DNA of 64,000 bases from Vreelandella boliviensis LC1 (GCF_000236035.1 NZ_JH393259.1:1-64000), one strand, 5' to 3'. Counted from the first letter of the stretch, positions 34,507 to 44,299 are shown. A program made the numbers and translations. The notes: generated by a model not told the origin, from the letters alone.

Positions 34507-34574
34507 TTGTAGAAGGTACGGATATTCTTAATTAGCGATCTCCGCACCTGATATGCTAGTTGTTCACATAGCGT

Positions 34575-35276
34575 TTAGGCTGGCTCTGGTATTGGAGCGT
34601 CCCGGAACGCCATCTGCAGTTCATCAACCAGAACTTCAACTTTACCGACCGCCTCAGCAATGGATGCGGCCAGTAGCTCACCACCTACTTCCTGGCCTTC
34701 TATGGCAATGTAGTGGATACGGGTAATCCCCATAAACTGAAGTGCGGTGGTTAGGTGGGGTTCCAGATGGTTCATATGGGCCATTTCTTCGCCAGGCGAC
34801 ATATTTACGCCGCCTCTAGCTACGAGCACAACGACATGCCTTTCTCGGTCTATGAGCTTGGGTACGTAAGGGTCTATCGGGTTGGAGTCATCGAATTCCA
34901 CTGTTCTGCCGGCCCGCACCACTTGATCAATCCATGCTTTAAGGGCGGCTGGCATGCCAAAGTTATATAGTGGCGTGCCGATCACCACAATATCAGCGGC
35001 AATTAACTCATCAACCAATTGATCGCTTTCTGCTAGCGCCTCCTTCATCCAGGGTTCTTGACGCTCTTCGGGGGTGAAGGCAGACGCAATCCAGTCGTGG
35101 TTGATAATCGATGGCGGGTTTTGTCCGATGTCGCGATAGGTGACCGTAGCTTGCGGGTGGCCTGATTGCCACTGTCTGACAAACTGATCGGTCAGATGGC
35201 GGCTATGGGAGCCGTGATTATCGGTTCCCGCAATACCGGGTCGGGCACTAGCGTCTATATGCAGTAAATGTGGCAT
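34575..35276 (-). CDS. azoR: FMN-dependent NADH-azoreductase
   Basis: This encodes 233 residues. ATG 35276 was chosen over a longer frame because AGGAGG lies seven bases upstream. Flavodoxin-like fold of the AzoR family: MPHLLHIDASARPG with the FMN phosphate loop (GSHSRHLTDQF), GTPLYNFGMPAALKAWIDQV and the LVARGGVNM flavin-ring loop. It reduces azo compounds and quinones with NADH, in the cytoplasm. A LysR gene is divergent and two matching palindromes lie in the shared upstream region, so quinone or electrophile induction through that regulator is likely. Confidence 0.9.
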   Translation of the reverse strand: MPHLLHIDASARPGIAGTDNHGSHSRHLTDQFVRQWQSGHPQATVTYRDIGQNPPSIINHDWIASAFTPEERQEPWMKEALAESDQLVDELIAADIVVIGTPLYNFGMPAALKAWIDQVVRAGRTVEFDDSNPIDPYVPKLIDRERHVVVLVARGGVNMSPGEEMAHMNHLEPHLTTALQFMGITRIHYIAIEGQEVGGELLAASIAEAVGKVEVLVDELQMAFRDAPIPEPA

Positions 35277-35292
35277 GGATAGCCTCCTAATC

Positions 35293-35305
35293 TGAGTTGA
35301 ACTCA
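35293..35305. promoter_or_regulatory. Candidate LysR site 1
   Basis: TGAGTTGAACTCA is a perfect 13-bp palindrome with the T-N11-A form of LysR-type operators. It lies just upstream of azoR. Confidence 0.6.
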
Positions 35306-35380
35306 TCTATGATTAACAACAGATCCATCGTAGATCTAAGCCTATAGGGCGAACAAACGATCTTTTCTTGCTGCTATAGA

Positions 35381-35393
35381 TGAGTAGAACTCA
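35381..35393. promoter_or_regulatory. Candidate LysR site 2
   Basis: TGAGTAGAACTCA differs from site 1 by one base and lies four bases before the lysR-type start codon, where binding would allow autorepression. The centres of the two sites are 88 bp apart. Confidence 0.6.
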
Positions 35394-35396
35394 TTC

Positions 35397-36302
35397 ATGA
35401 ACCATCGCCGATTACCCTCTCTTTCGTCGCTTCGCGCTTTTGAAGCGGCTGCTCGCCATGAAAGCGCCAAGCAGGCAGCGCAGGAGCTTTCGGTGACGCC
35501 AACCGCCATTAGCCACCAAGTCCGAGGACTCGAAGAGGCGCTGGGCGTTTCCCTTTTCGTACGTAAACCCCGCCAGTTGAAACTGACACCTCAGGGCCGC
35601 GAGCTACAGCAGGTATTGGAAACAGCCTTTGATAGCATCAGCCATTTCGTCGAACGACTGAGCGCTGTACCTGTTCGCCAAACCGTGACGCTGTCTACAA
35701 CACCAGCCGTTGCGGTCCGCTGGTTGCTGCCCTGGGTTTGCCTACTGCGCGACTCCCATCCAGGTATTGATCTGCGTATTCATGCTTCGCATGAGCCGGT
35801 AGCGCTAGATGGTGTAACGGCAGACATTGCCATTCGTTATGGCGATGGCCGCTGGCCGGGGCTAATAGCGGAGAAGTTGTTCGAGAACACCTTTATCCCG
35901 GCTTGCAGTCCACACCTTGATTTGCACGATGCAGCGCAACTCTCGGCGCACTCGCTGATCCACTTCCGCATTGCAGGTGCTGTATCTTCGCCACTGGATT
36001 GGGTGGCTTGGCAGAAACTGGCTAAGGTGCCGGGACTAGATGTGAGTGCAGGGCTGGTGTTTACTGACGAAACCCACGCAGTTTCAGCCGCCGTGGGGGA
36101 GCAGGGCGTGGCGTTAATGAGCCGTCAGTTGATTAACGATGAATTAGTTCAGGGCCGTTTGATGCAACCTTTCGGCCCGTCACTGGAAGGCAAACCGTTC
36201 TTTTTGGTCTACCCGGAAAGCCGTCAGCAAGATCCGACTATTCGAGCTATACGGGAATGGGTGATGTCGGTACCGAGTGGAATGTCTGCGCTATCGAAGT
36301 GA
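35397..36302 (+). CDS. LysR-family transcriptional regulator (GcvA-like)
   Basis: This encodes 301 residues. The N-terminal winged helix (about 5-65) has LPSLSSLRAFEAAARHESAK, QAAQELSVTPTAISHQVRGL and LFVRKPRQLKLTPQG. The substrate-binding domain covers 90-295. The opening PSLSSLRAFEAAARH is typical of the GcvA branch. It is divergent from azoR with near-identical palindromes in between, so azoR is its probable target. A hairpin after the stop ends transcription. Confidence 0.88.
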   Translation: MNHRRLPSLSSLRAFEAAARHESAKQAAQELSVTPTAISHQVRGLEEALGVSLFVRKPRQLKLTPQGRELQQVLETAFDSISHFVERLSAVPVRQTVTLSTTPAVAVRWLLPWVCLLRDSHPGIDLRIHASHEPVALDGVTADIAIRYGDGRWPGLIAEKLFENTFIPACSPHLDLHDAAQLSAHSLIHFRIAGAVSSPLDWVAWQKLAKVPGLDVSAGLVFTDETHAVSAAVGEQGVALMSRQLINDELVQGRLMQPFGPSLEGKPFFLVYPESRQQDPTIRAIREWVMSVPSGMSALSK

Positions 36303-36409
36303 CCCTAGGTAGACTACAACGCGATAGCGTAAGGGAAGGTATCATGCTGTTCTGATACAATTTTGATGCCGTGTTTATGCCCACGCTACTCGGGCTATCT
36401 GAATCACGC

Positions 36410-36431
36410 TGGGCGCTTTATTTAGCGCCCA
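36410..36431 (+). terminator. Hairpin after the LysR gene
   Basis: TGGGCGCT and AGCGCCCA form a perfect 8-bp stem with a TTATTT loop. The 3' side is not U-rich. Confidence 0.5.
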
Positions 36432-36481
36432 ATTGTCGAGGTCGCTTTGGCAGTCAAGCGCTCCCCACCCGCACAACGGGC

Positions 36482-36898
36482 AAAAGAAACTTTCTGATTG
36501 ATGGTTTCCCTCGTTCGCTGTCCAATCTTGAAGCCTGGTACGAGGTTTTTGGCCGGGAGACCGAGCTGCCGACCATGCTGTACTTTGAATGCCCATTCGA
36601 CGTACTCGAAGAACAGCGAATTCTGGGTCGTGCCAAATACTCTGGGCGCACGGACGACAATGTTGACGCGATGAAGCTACGCTTCGATACCTTCAAAGCT
36701 GAAACGTTGCCGACGGTTGAGCTGTTCAAAGGAAAGGGCAAGTGCGTGGAGATTGATACGAGTCAGGGTCGTGAAGCCGTGTACACGTTGCTGCGCGAGC
36801 ACCTTGCCAAGTACACCGAGCAGCAACTACTGGATCAACCGTTAACAGAAAAGTCTGAAATTTTGCTTGGTTTGAGGCCTTACCCGCAGAAAGGGTAA
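36482..36898 (+). pseudogene. Eukaryotic-type UMP-CMP kinase, N-terminus missing
   Basis: Residues from KRNFLIDGFPRSLSNLEAWY onward match the second half of eukaryotic UMP-CMP kinases rather than bacterial Adk or Cmk. FLIDGFPR followed by N-x-x-x-W, LYFECPFDVLEEQRILGRAK (LID) and SGRTDDNVDAMKLRFDTF are their marks. The P-loop GGPGSGKGT half is absent; the preceding 37 codons of the same frame are unrelated sequence that includes the LysR terminator. Without the P-loop it cannot be a kinase. The tail (LLDQPLTEKSEILLGLRPYP) is not seen in the animal enzymes. It is probably a relic of an acquired gene. Confidence 0.6.
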
Positions 36899-36992
36899 TG
36901 TTGAACCCGCATCGCTCAGCAGGCAGTTTCCAACGATTGAGTGGCTGGCGATTCGGGAGATAATTAGTGAGGGGCGCTTATTAAGCTTCCCC

Positions 36993-38909
36993 TCAACTCG
37001 TCTTCTTCTTGCCCCCAGAACTTTTTCTTTTCGTATAGCTCTTTCTCGGTTTTCCCGTGCGCTTCGTCGGGCCACCGGCTTCGCCTTGTGCAGTTTGAAG
37101 GCTCTGCCTCAGTTTGGCGGCGTCGCTATGGGTGAGCAGGCCACGTAAGTCGACCAGTAACGCTTGCTGAAAGGCGCTGGGGTCGTCCTGCTGTTCGGAT
37201 ATTGCCCGAAGGCGCTGCTCCCATAAAGCGGTGCGTTCGGGTGTGCTCACCGCACTGGGGAGGGCGGCGATGAGGGCAGTGCCGAGTTTGGTGGCGCGTA
37301 AGGCCTTTTGCTGGCGCACTAAATAGCCGCGCTGTACCAGGGTTTCGATAATGCCTGCGCGGGTGGCTTCGGTGCCCAGGCCATCGGTGTCGCGCAGGGT
37401 GCGGCGTACCTCTGGATCGTCCACGTAGCGGCCAATGTTCATCATTGCCTTGATAAGGCTGGCATCGGTGAAGGGCTCCGGCGGGCGGGTCTCTTTCTCC
37501 TCAACGCCTGCGTCCAACGCTTGGCAGGGTTCACCTTGGGTGAGCGGCGGTAGCGGTGGCGCTTCATCGCGGGTGGTGAATAGCGGTTTCCAGCCGGGGT
37601 CGAGAATACTTTGCCCACGGGCGCGGAAAGCTTCATTGAGCAGCGTAAATTCGGCTTTGACTTCGAAGGTGCGCAGCGGGCGGTAAAACTGCGCCATGAC
37701 GTTGCGCACTATCAGTCGAAATACATGGCCTTCGGTAGCGGAGAGCTGGCTGAAATCAGCGGGCTTTCCGGTAGGGGCGATGGCGTGGTGGGCACCGACC
37801 TGCTTATCGTTCCATGCCTTGGAGCGCAGCGTAAAATCCGCACCACTGAGCCACTGCCGCAACGCTTCATCGTTTTGGCAGGCGCCGGTGAGACTACGCT
37901 GGGCAAGCTGAAGATGCTCTTCGGGTAGGTAGCGGCAGTCTGAACGCGGATAGGTAATCAGTTTGTGGCGTTCATAAAGCCGCTGGCAAATATCCAGCAC
38001 CATCTGCGCGGAAAGTCCGTGGCGGCGGGCAGCGTCTACCTGAAGGGCAGAGAGCGAGTAGGGCAGCGGCGGTGCCTGGCGTTTCTCCTGTTGGTCGAGC
38101 TTGGTGAGTTGCCCTGAAGCGCCGGGTAACTGAGCCGCGAGGGCGTCGGCTGGGGTGCGGTCAATCAAGCGGCCTTGGTCATCGAGGGGTTGGTGCTCTT
38201 TGGGGGCCCACCAGGCCCGCAGTTGACCCTGGGCAACCTTAAGATCCACCCATAGCGGATAAAATGGATGGGGCACAAAGTCACGGATGGCGTTATCCCG
38301 GCGTACTATCAGCCCCAGTACCGGGGTTTGCACACGGCCGACAGAAAGCACACCGTCGTGTCCCGCTTGGCGGCCGGTGAGTGTCCAGGCGCGGGTTAGA
38401 TTAATGCCATACAGCCAGTCCGCGCGGGAGCGGGCCTGCGCTGCCTGAAACAGCGGCTGGTAGTCGGCGTTGGAGCGCAGCTTGGCAAGCGCTCGGCTCA
38501 CGGCAGGTTTATTAAGATCGCTAATCAGCAGCCGCTGCACCGGGCCACGATATTTCATGTATTCGATCACTTCCTGCACCAACAGCTGACCTTCGCGGTC
38601 AGGGTCACCCGCGTGAACCACATCGGTGGCTTGTTTGATCAGCTTGCGAATCACCGCAAGTTGGCCGCGGGCCTTGGGGCGCGGCATCAGTTTCCACTGC
38701 TGAGGCACGATGGGGAGTCGGTCTAGACGCCACTGCTTGTCGGCGGGGTCGTAGGCTTCCGGCGGCGCTTGCTCTAATAAGTGCCCCAGGCACCATGTGA
38801 CCGTGGTGTCACCACACACCATCGCACCATCCTGGCGTTTGCTAGTGCCCGGTAACGCCTCGGCAATGGCTTGGGCGAGGCTGGGTTTTTCGGCAATTAT
38901 CAGGCGCAT
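36993..38909 (-). CDS. topB: DNA topoisomerase III
   Basis: This encodes 638 residues, close to E. coli TopB. Toprim domain: MRLIIAEKPSLAQAIAEALP and HAGDPDREGQLL with the acidic DPDRE motif. Active-site Tyr is in KLITYPRSDCRYL (about 319). Also SVGRVQTPVLGLIVRRD and DGLGTEATRAGIIETL. The C-terminus ends in a Lys/Arg/Ser-rich tail for DNA binding. A type IA enzyme that decatenates and removes precatenanes. It is transcribed alone, divergent from the kinase-like gene. Confidence 0.95.
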   Translation of the reverse strand: MRLIIAEKPSLAQAIAEALPGTSKRQDGAMVCGDTTVTWCLGHLLEQAPPEAYDPADKQWRLDRLPIVPQQWKLMPRPKARGQLAVIRKLIKQATDVVHAGDPDREGQLLVQEVIEYMKYRGPVQRLLISDLNKPAVSRALAKLRSNADYQPLFQAAQARSRADWLYGINLTRAWTLTGRQAGHDGVLSVGRVQTPVLGLIVRRDNAIRDFVPHPFYPLWVDLKVAQGQLRAWWAPKEHQPLDDQGRLIDRTPADALAAQLPGASGQLTKLDQQEKRQAPPLPYSLSALQVDAARRHGLSAQMVLDICQRLYERHKLITYPRSDCRYLPEEHLQLAQRSLTGACQNDEALRQWLSGADFTLRSKAWNDKQVGAHHAIAPTGKPADFSQLSATEGHVFRLIVRNVMAQFYRPLRTFEVKAEFTLLNEAFRARGQSILDPGWKPLFTTRDEAPPLPPLTQGEPCQALDAGVEEKETRPPEPFTDASLIKAMMNIGRYVDDPEVRRTLRDTDGLGTEATRAGIIETLVQRGYLVRQQKALRATKLGTALIAALPSAVSTPERTALWEQRLRAISEQQDDPSAFQQALLVDLRGLLTHSDAAKLRQSLQTAQGEAGGPTKRTGKPRKSYTKRKSSGGKKKTS

Positions 38910-39089
38910 AGCAGCGGAGCCTTCATCGTATCCATCGGTGGTCGTTATGGTAGCAGACGCTCCAAAGATTAGCTGGAACGGAGTGGATAATGATGCGGTA
39001 GATGTCTAATACTGCTAAGTTGTATAAACTTTGTATAAATAATTGGTTCAATGGCATTTAATTTAGCGGTATTCGGAGAGGTATAGCCA

Positions 39090-40331
39090 ATGCGTGAGCG
39101 AGGCAGAACAAGACGATTGATGGGCTTGGGTGCGCGCACCGGCGGCGCGTTGCTGAAAACCCGCTTAGGCGGCCAGGCGGATTGGCGCGCCCTGGGCGAA
39201 GCGCTGTTTGAGGGGCTTTCAGAGCTTAAAGGCCCGGCGATGAAGCTTGCGCAAATTATGTCCCAGTGGGACGACTTGCTGCCTCCTGATCTTGCTGAAG
39301 AGCTTGCCCGCCTGCAGCGCCAAGCCGAGCCGATGCCGTGGCCAAAAATTCGTGAAGCGCTGGTGCTGCAATATGGCGATATCGACCACTACTTCAGTGA
39401 AATCGAGGAGCGCCCCTTTGCCAGCGCCTCCATGGGGCAGGTGCACCGCGCGACCACCCATGAGGGGGAAACGGTCGTGCTCAAGGTGCAGTACCCCGGC
39501 CTTGCCGAGGTGTTGGAGAGTGATTTGATCCAGGTGCGGCGCATAATGCGTTTAGGCCGCTGGTTTAAAGTGCCCCAGGCGCGGTTGGATGCACTGTTTG
39601 AAGAACTCGCTGAAAGCCTGCGTGGGGAACTGGATTACCACGCTGAAGCCGATGCGTTGGCCCGCTACCGTGAACGCTATAAGGATGACCCGCGGCTAGT
39701 GATTCCCGAGCCTTTGCCAGCGCTTTCCGGCCCCCACGTGCTGGCGATGCGCTACGTGGAAGGCACGCCGCTGCGCGAATTAGCCGATGCAGATGACGCG
39801 ACGCGCCAGGGCATTGCCGAGACATTAGCGAACTGGATTACCCAAGAGCTGTTTACCTATGGCGAACTACACGCCGACCCCCATGCGGGTAATTTTGCTG
39901 CCGATACCCAAGGACGGCTGGTGATTTACGATTTGGGCGCAGTAATCGCTGTGCCAGAAGCGCGTATTAAAGCCATGATGCAACTGCTCGATGCCACCTT
40001 GAAGCATGACCCGATGGGAATGGATGAGGCGCTGATGCAAATGGGCGGGCGTCAGGGGCAGGGCGCGCCGTTGGCGCTGTATCGTGAATCCGCTGAATGT
40101 ATCGCGCCGCTGTTTGAGCCCGGTGAGCAGGATTTCAGCGATGTACGGGTGCACCGCCGTTTGCGGGAGCTAACCCCTAAAGTGTGGGCGGCGATGGATC
40201 GCCTGCAACCCCCCGCAGATACGCTGCTGCTTTCCCGCGCATTGAACGGCCACTACTGGAATTTAGTGCGTTTGGGGGCGCGGCTGAATATGCACGAGCG
40301 CACGCTTCCGTTATTAAAATGGGCCCACTAA
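39090..40331 (+). CDS. AarF/ABC1/UbiB-family atypical kinase
   Basis: This encodes 413 residues. The protein-kinase-like core of the UbiB family has the invariant KxGQ-type stretch as GPAMKLAQIMSQWDDLLP, AXAS-like ASASMGQVHRA replacing the P-loop, the catalytic Lys in VVLKVQYPGL, and GELHADPHAGNFAAD followed by VIYDLGAVIAV as catalytic and metal loops. No C-terminal membrane helices are evident, so it is the ABC1/AarF kind rather than true UbiB. The family supports quinone synthesis or lipid-linked functions. RBS is GGAG-like; monocistronic. Confidence 0.88.
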   Translation: MRERGRTRRLMGLGARTGGALLKTRLGGQADWRALGEALFEGLSELKGPAMKLAQIMSQWDDLLPPDLAEELARLQRQAEPMPWPKIREALVLQYGDIDHYFSEIEERPFASASMGQVHRATTHEGETVVLKVQYPGLAEVLESDLIQVRRIMRLGRWFKVPQARLDALFEELAESLRGELDYHAEADALARYRERYKDDPRLVIPEPLPALSGPHVLAMRYVEGTPLRELADADDATRQGIAETLANWITQELFTYGELHADPHAGNFAADTQGRLVIYDLGAVIAVPEARIKAMMQLLDATLKHDPMGMDEALMQMGGRQGQGAPLALYRESAECIAPLFEPGEQDFSDVRVHRRLRELTPKVWAAMDRLQPPADTLLLSRALNGHYWNLVRLGARLNMHERTLPLLKWAH

Positions 40332-40468
40332 CGATCAACCGATTGCCGCTGCGACCATGCCAGCCTTCATGCTAAACTATGCCGCTTTTAAACAGGTCAT
40401 TGTTTAATTCGATATCGTTGAACGCGACATCGTTTAACAAGCCATCCTGTCACAACATGGAGACGGCA

Positions 40469-42286
40469 ATGCTGGCGGTATGGGTCGATCAGCTGCTGGG
40501 ATTCGCCTCCGGGGCACTCTCGGCAATCAGGCAACAAGAACACTATCCGGATTTTATGACCTGGGTGCGCGCCAAAGGCGCGGATTCCTTTGAAGGCGAT
40601 GTGGCCATGGCCCAAGCGCTGGCGCCAGTGCTATGGTCGCAAACACCGCTGGAGCGGCTTAGCTTTGCCTGTGAACCCCTTGCCACGCCGGGGCGTAACG
40701 AACCTTGCTGGTGTGACTCTGGGCGCAAATTCAAGCAGTGTTGCTACCAAATTGAGTTTCCCACTGAAATTCCCGAGCAGATGATGTGGATGCTGTCGCT
40801 GCGCGAATGGAAGGGCGCGACCCTAAAGGCAGCGCTGGATAGCCAGCAGGCACCCCCTCAAGCGCTGCTCGAAGCCGGGTTGATTGCCGCGGAAAGTGGC
40901 CAGACGGGTCGCTCAATGCAAATCCTTGAATCGCTGTTCGATGGCAGCGACTGGTCGCGCCTGCCCGAGCAGGCCGAACCGGCCTTTGAAATCCTGCTGG
41001 ACATCTATCAAGAGCGCGGTTTTAGCCGTAAACGCGCCGACCTGCTTGACGATGTGATGGAGCGCGGGCCGCTGTTTTTACGCGGCGTGGCCCTTGAGCG
41101 CCTGTGTTTGATGCACCTGGATAACGATGACCTGGATAGTGCCCGCGGGGCCTTTGTCAAAGCCCAGCAGGCGCTGCCCGATTCGCCTACGTTGGCCTAC
41201 ATTGAAGCCATGCTGTTACTGCATGAAGGCCACGAACAGGAAGCCAAAGAACGCGCCAACTTCTGGTATCGCCGCCTCGTTCGCCAGGGCGAGCTGGATG
41301 AAGATCAGCTGGATTTTTTAGCCGCGTTGGCAGATAACCCCGGCGCGACGCTTGCCGACCAGCTGCTCAGTGCGGAAGAGGATCTGGCCACGCCGCTGGT
41401 GTCGCTTCAGGCACTACTCGCCGCGCTGCCCACCGCCCCTAAAATCGATGTCAGCGCCGACCCTGAAAGCGGCCGATTGCTTTATAACACCAGTGCTCGT
41501 GAAGCGACGCTGTTTGCCGCCTGGCATGAGCAGTTTCAGGTGCTGGTGGATGAAGACGTAGCGCTGGGTTTTCGCGATGACCCCTGGGGCAACGCTATTG
41601 AGTGGATGTCGGCACTCTGCGCGCATCCCGAGTGGCTGGACGCCCCACAGGTAGTGCAAGACTTAACCTTGGCGCTCACCAGCCGCTTTGGCAGCTTGCC
41701 CTGGATGGCCCCAAGCCTGTTGGAGCCACTGGCGCTGCGCCTTTCGCGCTGGTTGGAACAAGCCCGCGCTGAAGGCGACGGCAACCTGTGCTGGGACGAT
41801 GCCAATAACGCTATGTTGCTGCGCACAGGGTTAGCGCTGGTGGTCGGTATGGAACGCGGCGCGCGTCAGCACTCCCGCGAGTTGGCCGAAGAGCTACTGC
41901 TGATTGATCAGGAAGATAGCTTGGGGCTGCGCGAGCTGGTACTCGACCAACTGCTGCGTGATGACCGCAACGAAGAAGCGCTGGCGTTAGCCGAAGAGAA
42001 TGACGACGACGGCTCGCTGGTTCTCGGGCTGCTAATGGGCAAAACCCTGGCGCTGTATCGATTAGAGCAGCGTGAGGCAGCTGAAACCGCGCTTGGCGAT
42101 GTGCTTGGCCATAACCGCTACGCGCTTGAGCTGATTTGTGCCGAAAATCCCCGGCCCTCCATGCCCCACCCAGATGGTCAAGTTGACCCCGGCTCCCGGG
42201 CGGAAGCGTGGCAGTACCGCACGCTGATGCGCGATCAGTGGCGCACGACGCCAGGGGCGCTGGACTGGCTGGAAGCACACCGCTAG
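40469..42286 (+). CDS. SEC-C motif protein with helical-repeat body
   Basis: This encodes 605 residues. ATG 40469 was chosen because GGAG ends six bases upstream; longer frames reach back to 40379 without a ribosome site. A zinc-binding SEC-C motif, PGRNEPCWCDSGRKFKQCC, is at about 74-92. The rest is a long helical solenoid with TPR-like pairs (ALLEAGLIAAESGQTGRSMQ, ALPDSPTLAYIEAMLLLHEG). Acidic overall. SEC-C modules occur in SecA and many adaptor proteins; this could be a scaffold or chaperone-linked factor. No specific partner is visible. Confidence 0.75.
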   Translation: MLAVWVDQLLGFASGALSAIRQQEHYPDFMTWVRAKGADSFEGDVAMAQALAPVLWSQTPLERLSFACEPLATPGRNEPCWCDSGRKFKQCCYQIEFPTEIPEQMMWMLSLREWKGATLKAALDSQQAPPQALLEAGLIAAESGQTGRSMQILESLFDGSDWSRLPEQAEPAFEILLDIYQERGFSRKRADLLDDVMERGPLFLRGVALERLCLMHLDNDDLDSARGAFVKAQQALPDSPTLAYIEAMLLLHEGHEQEAKERANFWYRRLVRQGELDEDQLDFLAALADNPGATLADQLLSAEEDLATPLVSLQALLAALPTAPKIDVSADPESGRLLYNTSAREATLFAAWHEQFQVLVDEDVALGFRDDPWGNAIEWMSALCAHPEWLDAPQVVQDLTLALTSRFGSLPWMAPSLLEPLALRLSRWLEQARAEGDGNLCWDDANNAMLLRTGLALVVGMERGARQHSRELAEELLLIDQEDSLGLRELVLDQLLRDDRNEEALALAEENDDDGSLVLGLLMGKTLALYRLEQREAAETALGDVLGHNRYALELICAENPRPSMPHPDGQVDPGSRAEAWQYRTLMRDQWRTTPGALDWLEAHR

Positions 42287-42305
42287 CTCAAACCATCAAG
42301 CCTGT

Positions 42306-43667
42306 TTAGGCAGGCTTGGGGGCGGGGACTAGCTGCTTGTCTCGGCTGATCCAGATGGCTAAGGCGATGGCGGGTAGGCCGAGCAGGGTGGCAATTACAA
42401 AGAACGTAGCGTAACCCTGCGCGGTGACCACAATCCCGCCGAAGCCACTCAAAAACTTGCCGGGTAGCGTCATCAGCGATGAGAACAGGGCATATTGGGT
42501 GGCGGTATATGCCCGCGAGGTGAGGCTTGATAGGAACGCAATAAATACTGCGCTGGCAAGGCCGTTAGCCAAGTTATCACCCACAATCGCCATCACTAGC
42601 ATGGGCAGTTGTTGACCGGCTAGTGCCAGCACGGCGAACAGCAGATTGGTAAGTGTGGCAGCGGCAGCGCCCAGGATCAGCAGCGGCCCAATGCCGTAGC
42701 GCGCCACCAAAAGCCCGCCAAGAATACCGCCGGTAATACTCATCGCAATGCCAAATATATTGGTTACGTTGGCAATCTCTGCCAGTGAAAAGCCTAGGTC
42801 GATATACAGCGGGTTGGCCATTGAGGCCATGGCTAAATCGCTGATTCTAAACACTGCAATAAACACCAAAATCCACAGCGCTTTCACCCCATAGCGCCTA
42901 AAGAAATCGGTAAACGGGCAGACGAGCGCACCGATACTCCAGGCACCCAGGCGGCGTAAAATTTTGGGTTTGCCCCGGCTGGCACGAATAAACGCCCGTA
43001 CCTTAGGCTCGTGGATAAGTTGAATAGAGAGCGAGGCGCGCTTAGGTTCAGGACGAAACAGCACGGTGAGGACGCCAATACCCATGAGCGCTGCCATGCT
43101 CAGATACGCCACATCCCAAGAGGCAGACGCCGCGATATATAAAGCGCCAGCACCCGCGGCAAGTAAGCCACCGCGATAGCCAATAATATAGGTCGAGGCC
43201 ATAGCGGCTTGAACATCGTCATCGGCGGACTCAATGCGGTAGGCGTCAATGGCGATATCTTGCGTCGCTGAGCCAAACGCCACTAGGAGTGCAAAAAGAG
43301 CCACCCAGCCAAGATTACCCACCGGGCTCACGCCAGCAAGGCCCACCAGCCCAGCGGCAATCATGCTTTGTGCCAACAGCATCCAGCCGCGGCGTTGGCC
43401 GAAGGCGCGGGTCAAAATCGGTAGCGCCAAGCGATCCACCACTGGCGCCCAGAAAAACTTGATCGAGTAGAGCATGCCGATCCAGGCAAAAAAACCAATC
43501 GCCGCGATCTCAACGCCATCGCTGCGCAGCCAGGCAGAAAGTGTTGAAAACACCAGTAGAAATGGCAGACCTGCGGAAAATCCCAAAAACAGCATGGTAA
43601 TAACGGGCGCACGACAATAAACAGCCAGCGCAGCAAGCCAACTACGCTGGGGGGTGGGGCTTAACAT
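42306..43667 (-). CDS. ampG: AmpG-type MFS permease
   Basis: This encodes 453 residues with about 12 to 14 helices. MFS features: FSAGLPFLLVFSTLSAWLRS near the start, FFAWIGMLYSIKFFWAPVVD, and GSATQDIAIDAYRIE, which is the typical AmpG motif. AmpG imports GlcNAc-anhydro-muropeptides for cell-wall recycling. The gene is convergent with the SEC-C gene (19 bp between stops) and divergent from slyD. No beta-lactamase or ampR gene is nearby. Confidence 0.9.
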   Translation of the reverse strand: MLSPTPQRSWLAALAVYCRAPVITMLFLGFSAGLPFLLVFSTLSAWLRSDGVEIAAIGFFAWIGMLYSIKFFWAPVVDRLALPILTRAFGQRRGWMLLAQSMIAAGLVGLAGVSPVGNLGWVALFALLVAFGSATQDIAIDAYRIESADDDVQAAMASTYIIGYRGGLLAAGAGALYIAASASWDVAYLSMAALMGIGVLTVLFRPEPKRASLSIQLIHEPKVRAFIRASRGKPKILRRLGAWSIGALVCPFTDFFRRYGVKALWILVFIAVFRISDLAMASMANPLYIDLGFSLAEIANVTNIFGIAMSITGGILGGLLVARYGIGPLLILGAAAATLTNLLFAVLALAGQQLPMLVMAIVGDNLANGLASAVFIAFLSSLTSRAYTATQYALFSSLMTLPGKFLSGFGGIVVTAQGYATFFVIATLLGLPAIALAIWISRDKQLVPAPKPA

Positions 43668-43780
43668 TAAACGCTACTCCTAGTGGAAAGACGCTGGCAA
43701 TGGCCAAGTGGTAAACTAAGACAGTGTTCTAATTCAAAGTTCTATCACAAAACCGACAGCTTACCGGAGAGGAGTTTTCC

Positions 43781-44299
43781 ATGTCGATTACGGCGCATCA
43801 GGTCGTTACCTTGCACTATGTTCTTAGCGACGTGCTCAACGATGGCAGCAAGCAGGTATTGGACGACTCCCAGGCGCGCAATAAGCCGCTAGAGTACTTG
43901 CATGGTCACGACAATATTGTGCCAGGGCTAGAGAGTGCGTTAGCGGGCCAAACAGTCGGGGCTGAATTGAGCGTGCAACTTATGCCCGCTGATGCCTACG
44001 GTGTGCGCAACGAAGCCCTGGTTCAAGAGGTCAGCCGCGGCTCTTTTGGTAGCGCTGAGTTGGAACCGGGAAGCCGCTTTCAAACCGAAGGCGAAGCCGG
44101 GCCGCAAATTGTCACAGTACTGGAAGTCGATGGTGACCGCGTCACCGTAGATACTAACCATCCCCTGGCGGGACGCACTCTGAACTATAAAGTGACCATT
44201 TTAGACGTGCGCGAAGCTACCCGTGCAGAATTGGCCAAAGGTCACCCGTTACCGCCGGGTACCGAACACAGCAAAGTCGAAGACCGTAAGGTACTGTAG
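43781..44299 (+). CDS. slyD: FKBP-type peptidyl-prolyl isomerase, SlyD-like
   Basis: This encodes 172 residues. Start HQVVTLHYVLSD followed by PLEYLHGHDNIVPGLESALA, the FKBP core, and an inserted flap domain (about 75-125) of SlyD type; VTVDTNHPLAGRTLNYKVTI closes the FKBP fold. It lacks the His-rich metal tail of E. coli SlyD, as do many homologues. It acts as cytoplasmic foldase and chaperone. GGAG lies before ATG 43781. Confidence 0.9.
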   Translation: MSITAHQVVTLHYVLSDVLNDGSKQVLDDSQARNKPLEYLHGHDNIVPGLESALAGQTVGAELSVQLMPADAYGVRNEALVQEVSRGSFGSAELEPGSRFQTEGEAGPQIVTVLEVDGDRVTVDTNHPLAGRTLNYKVTILDVREATRAELAKGHPLPPGTEHSKVEDRKVL

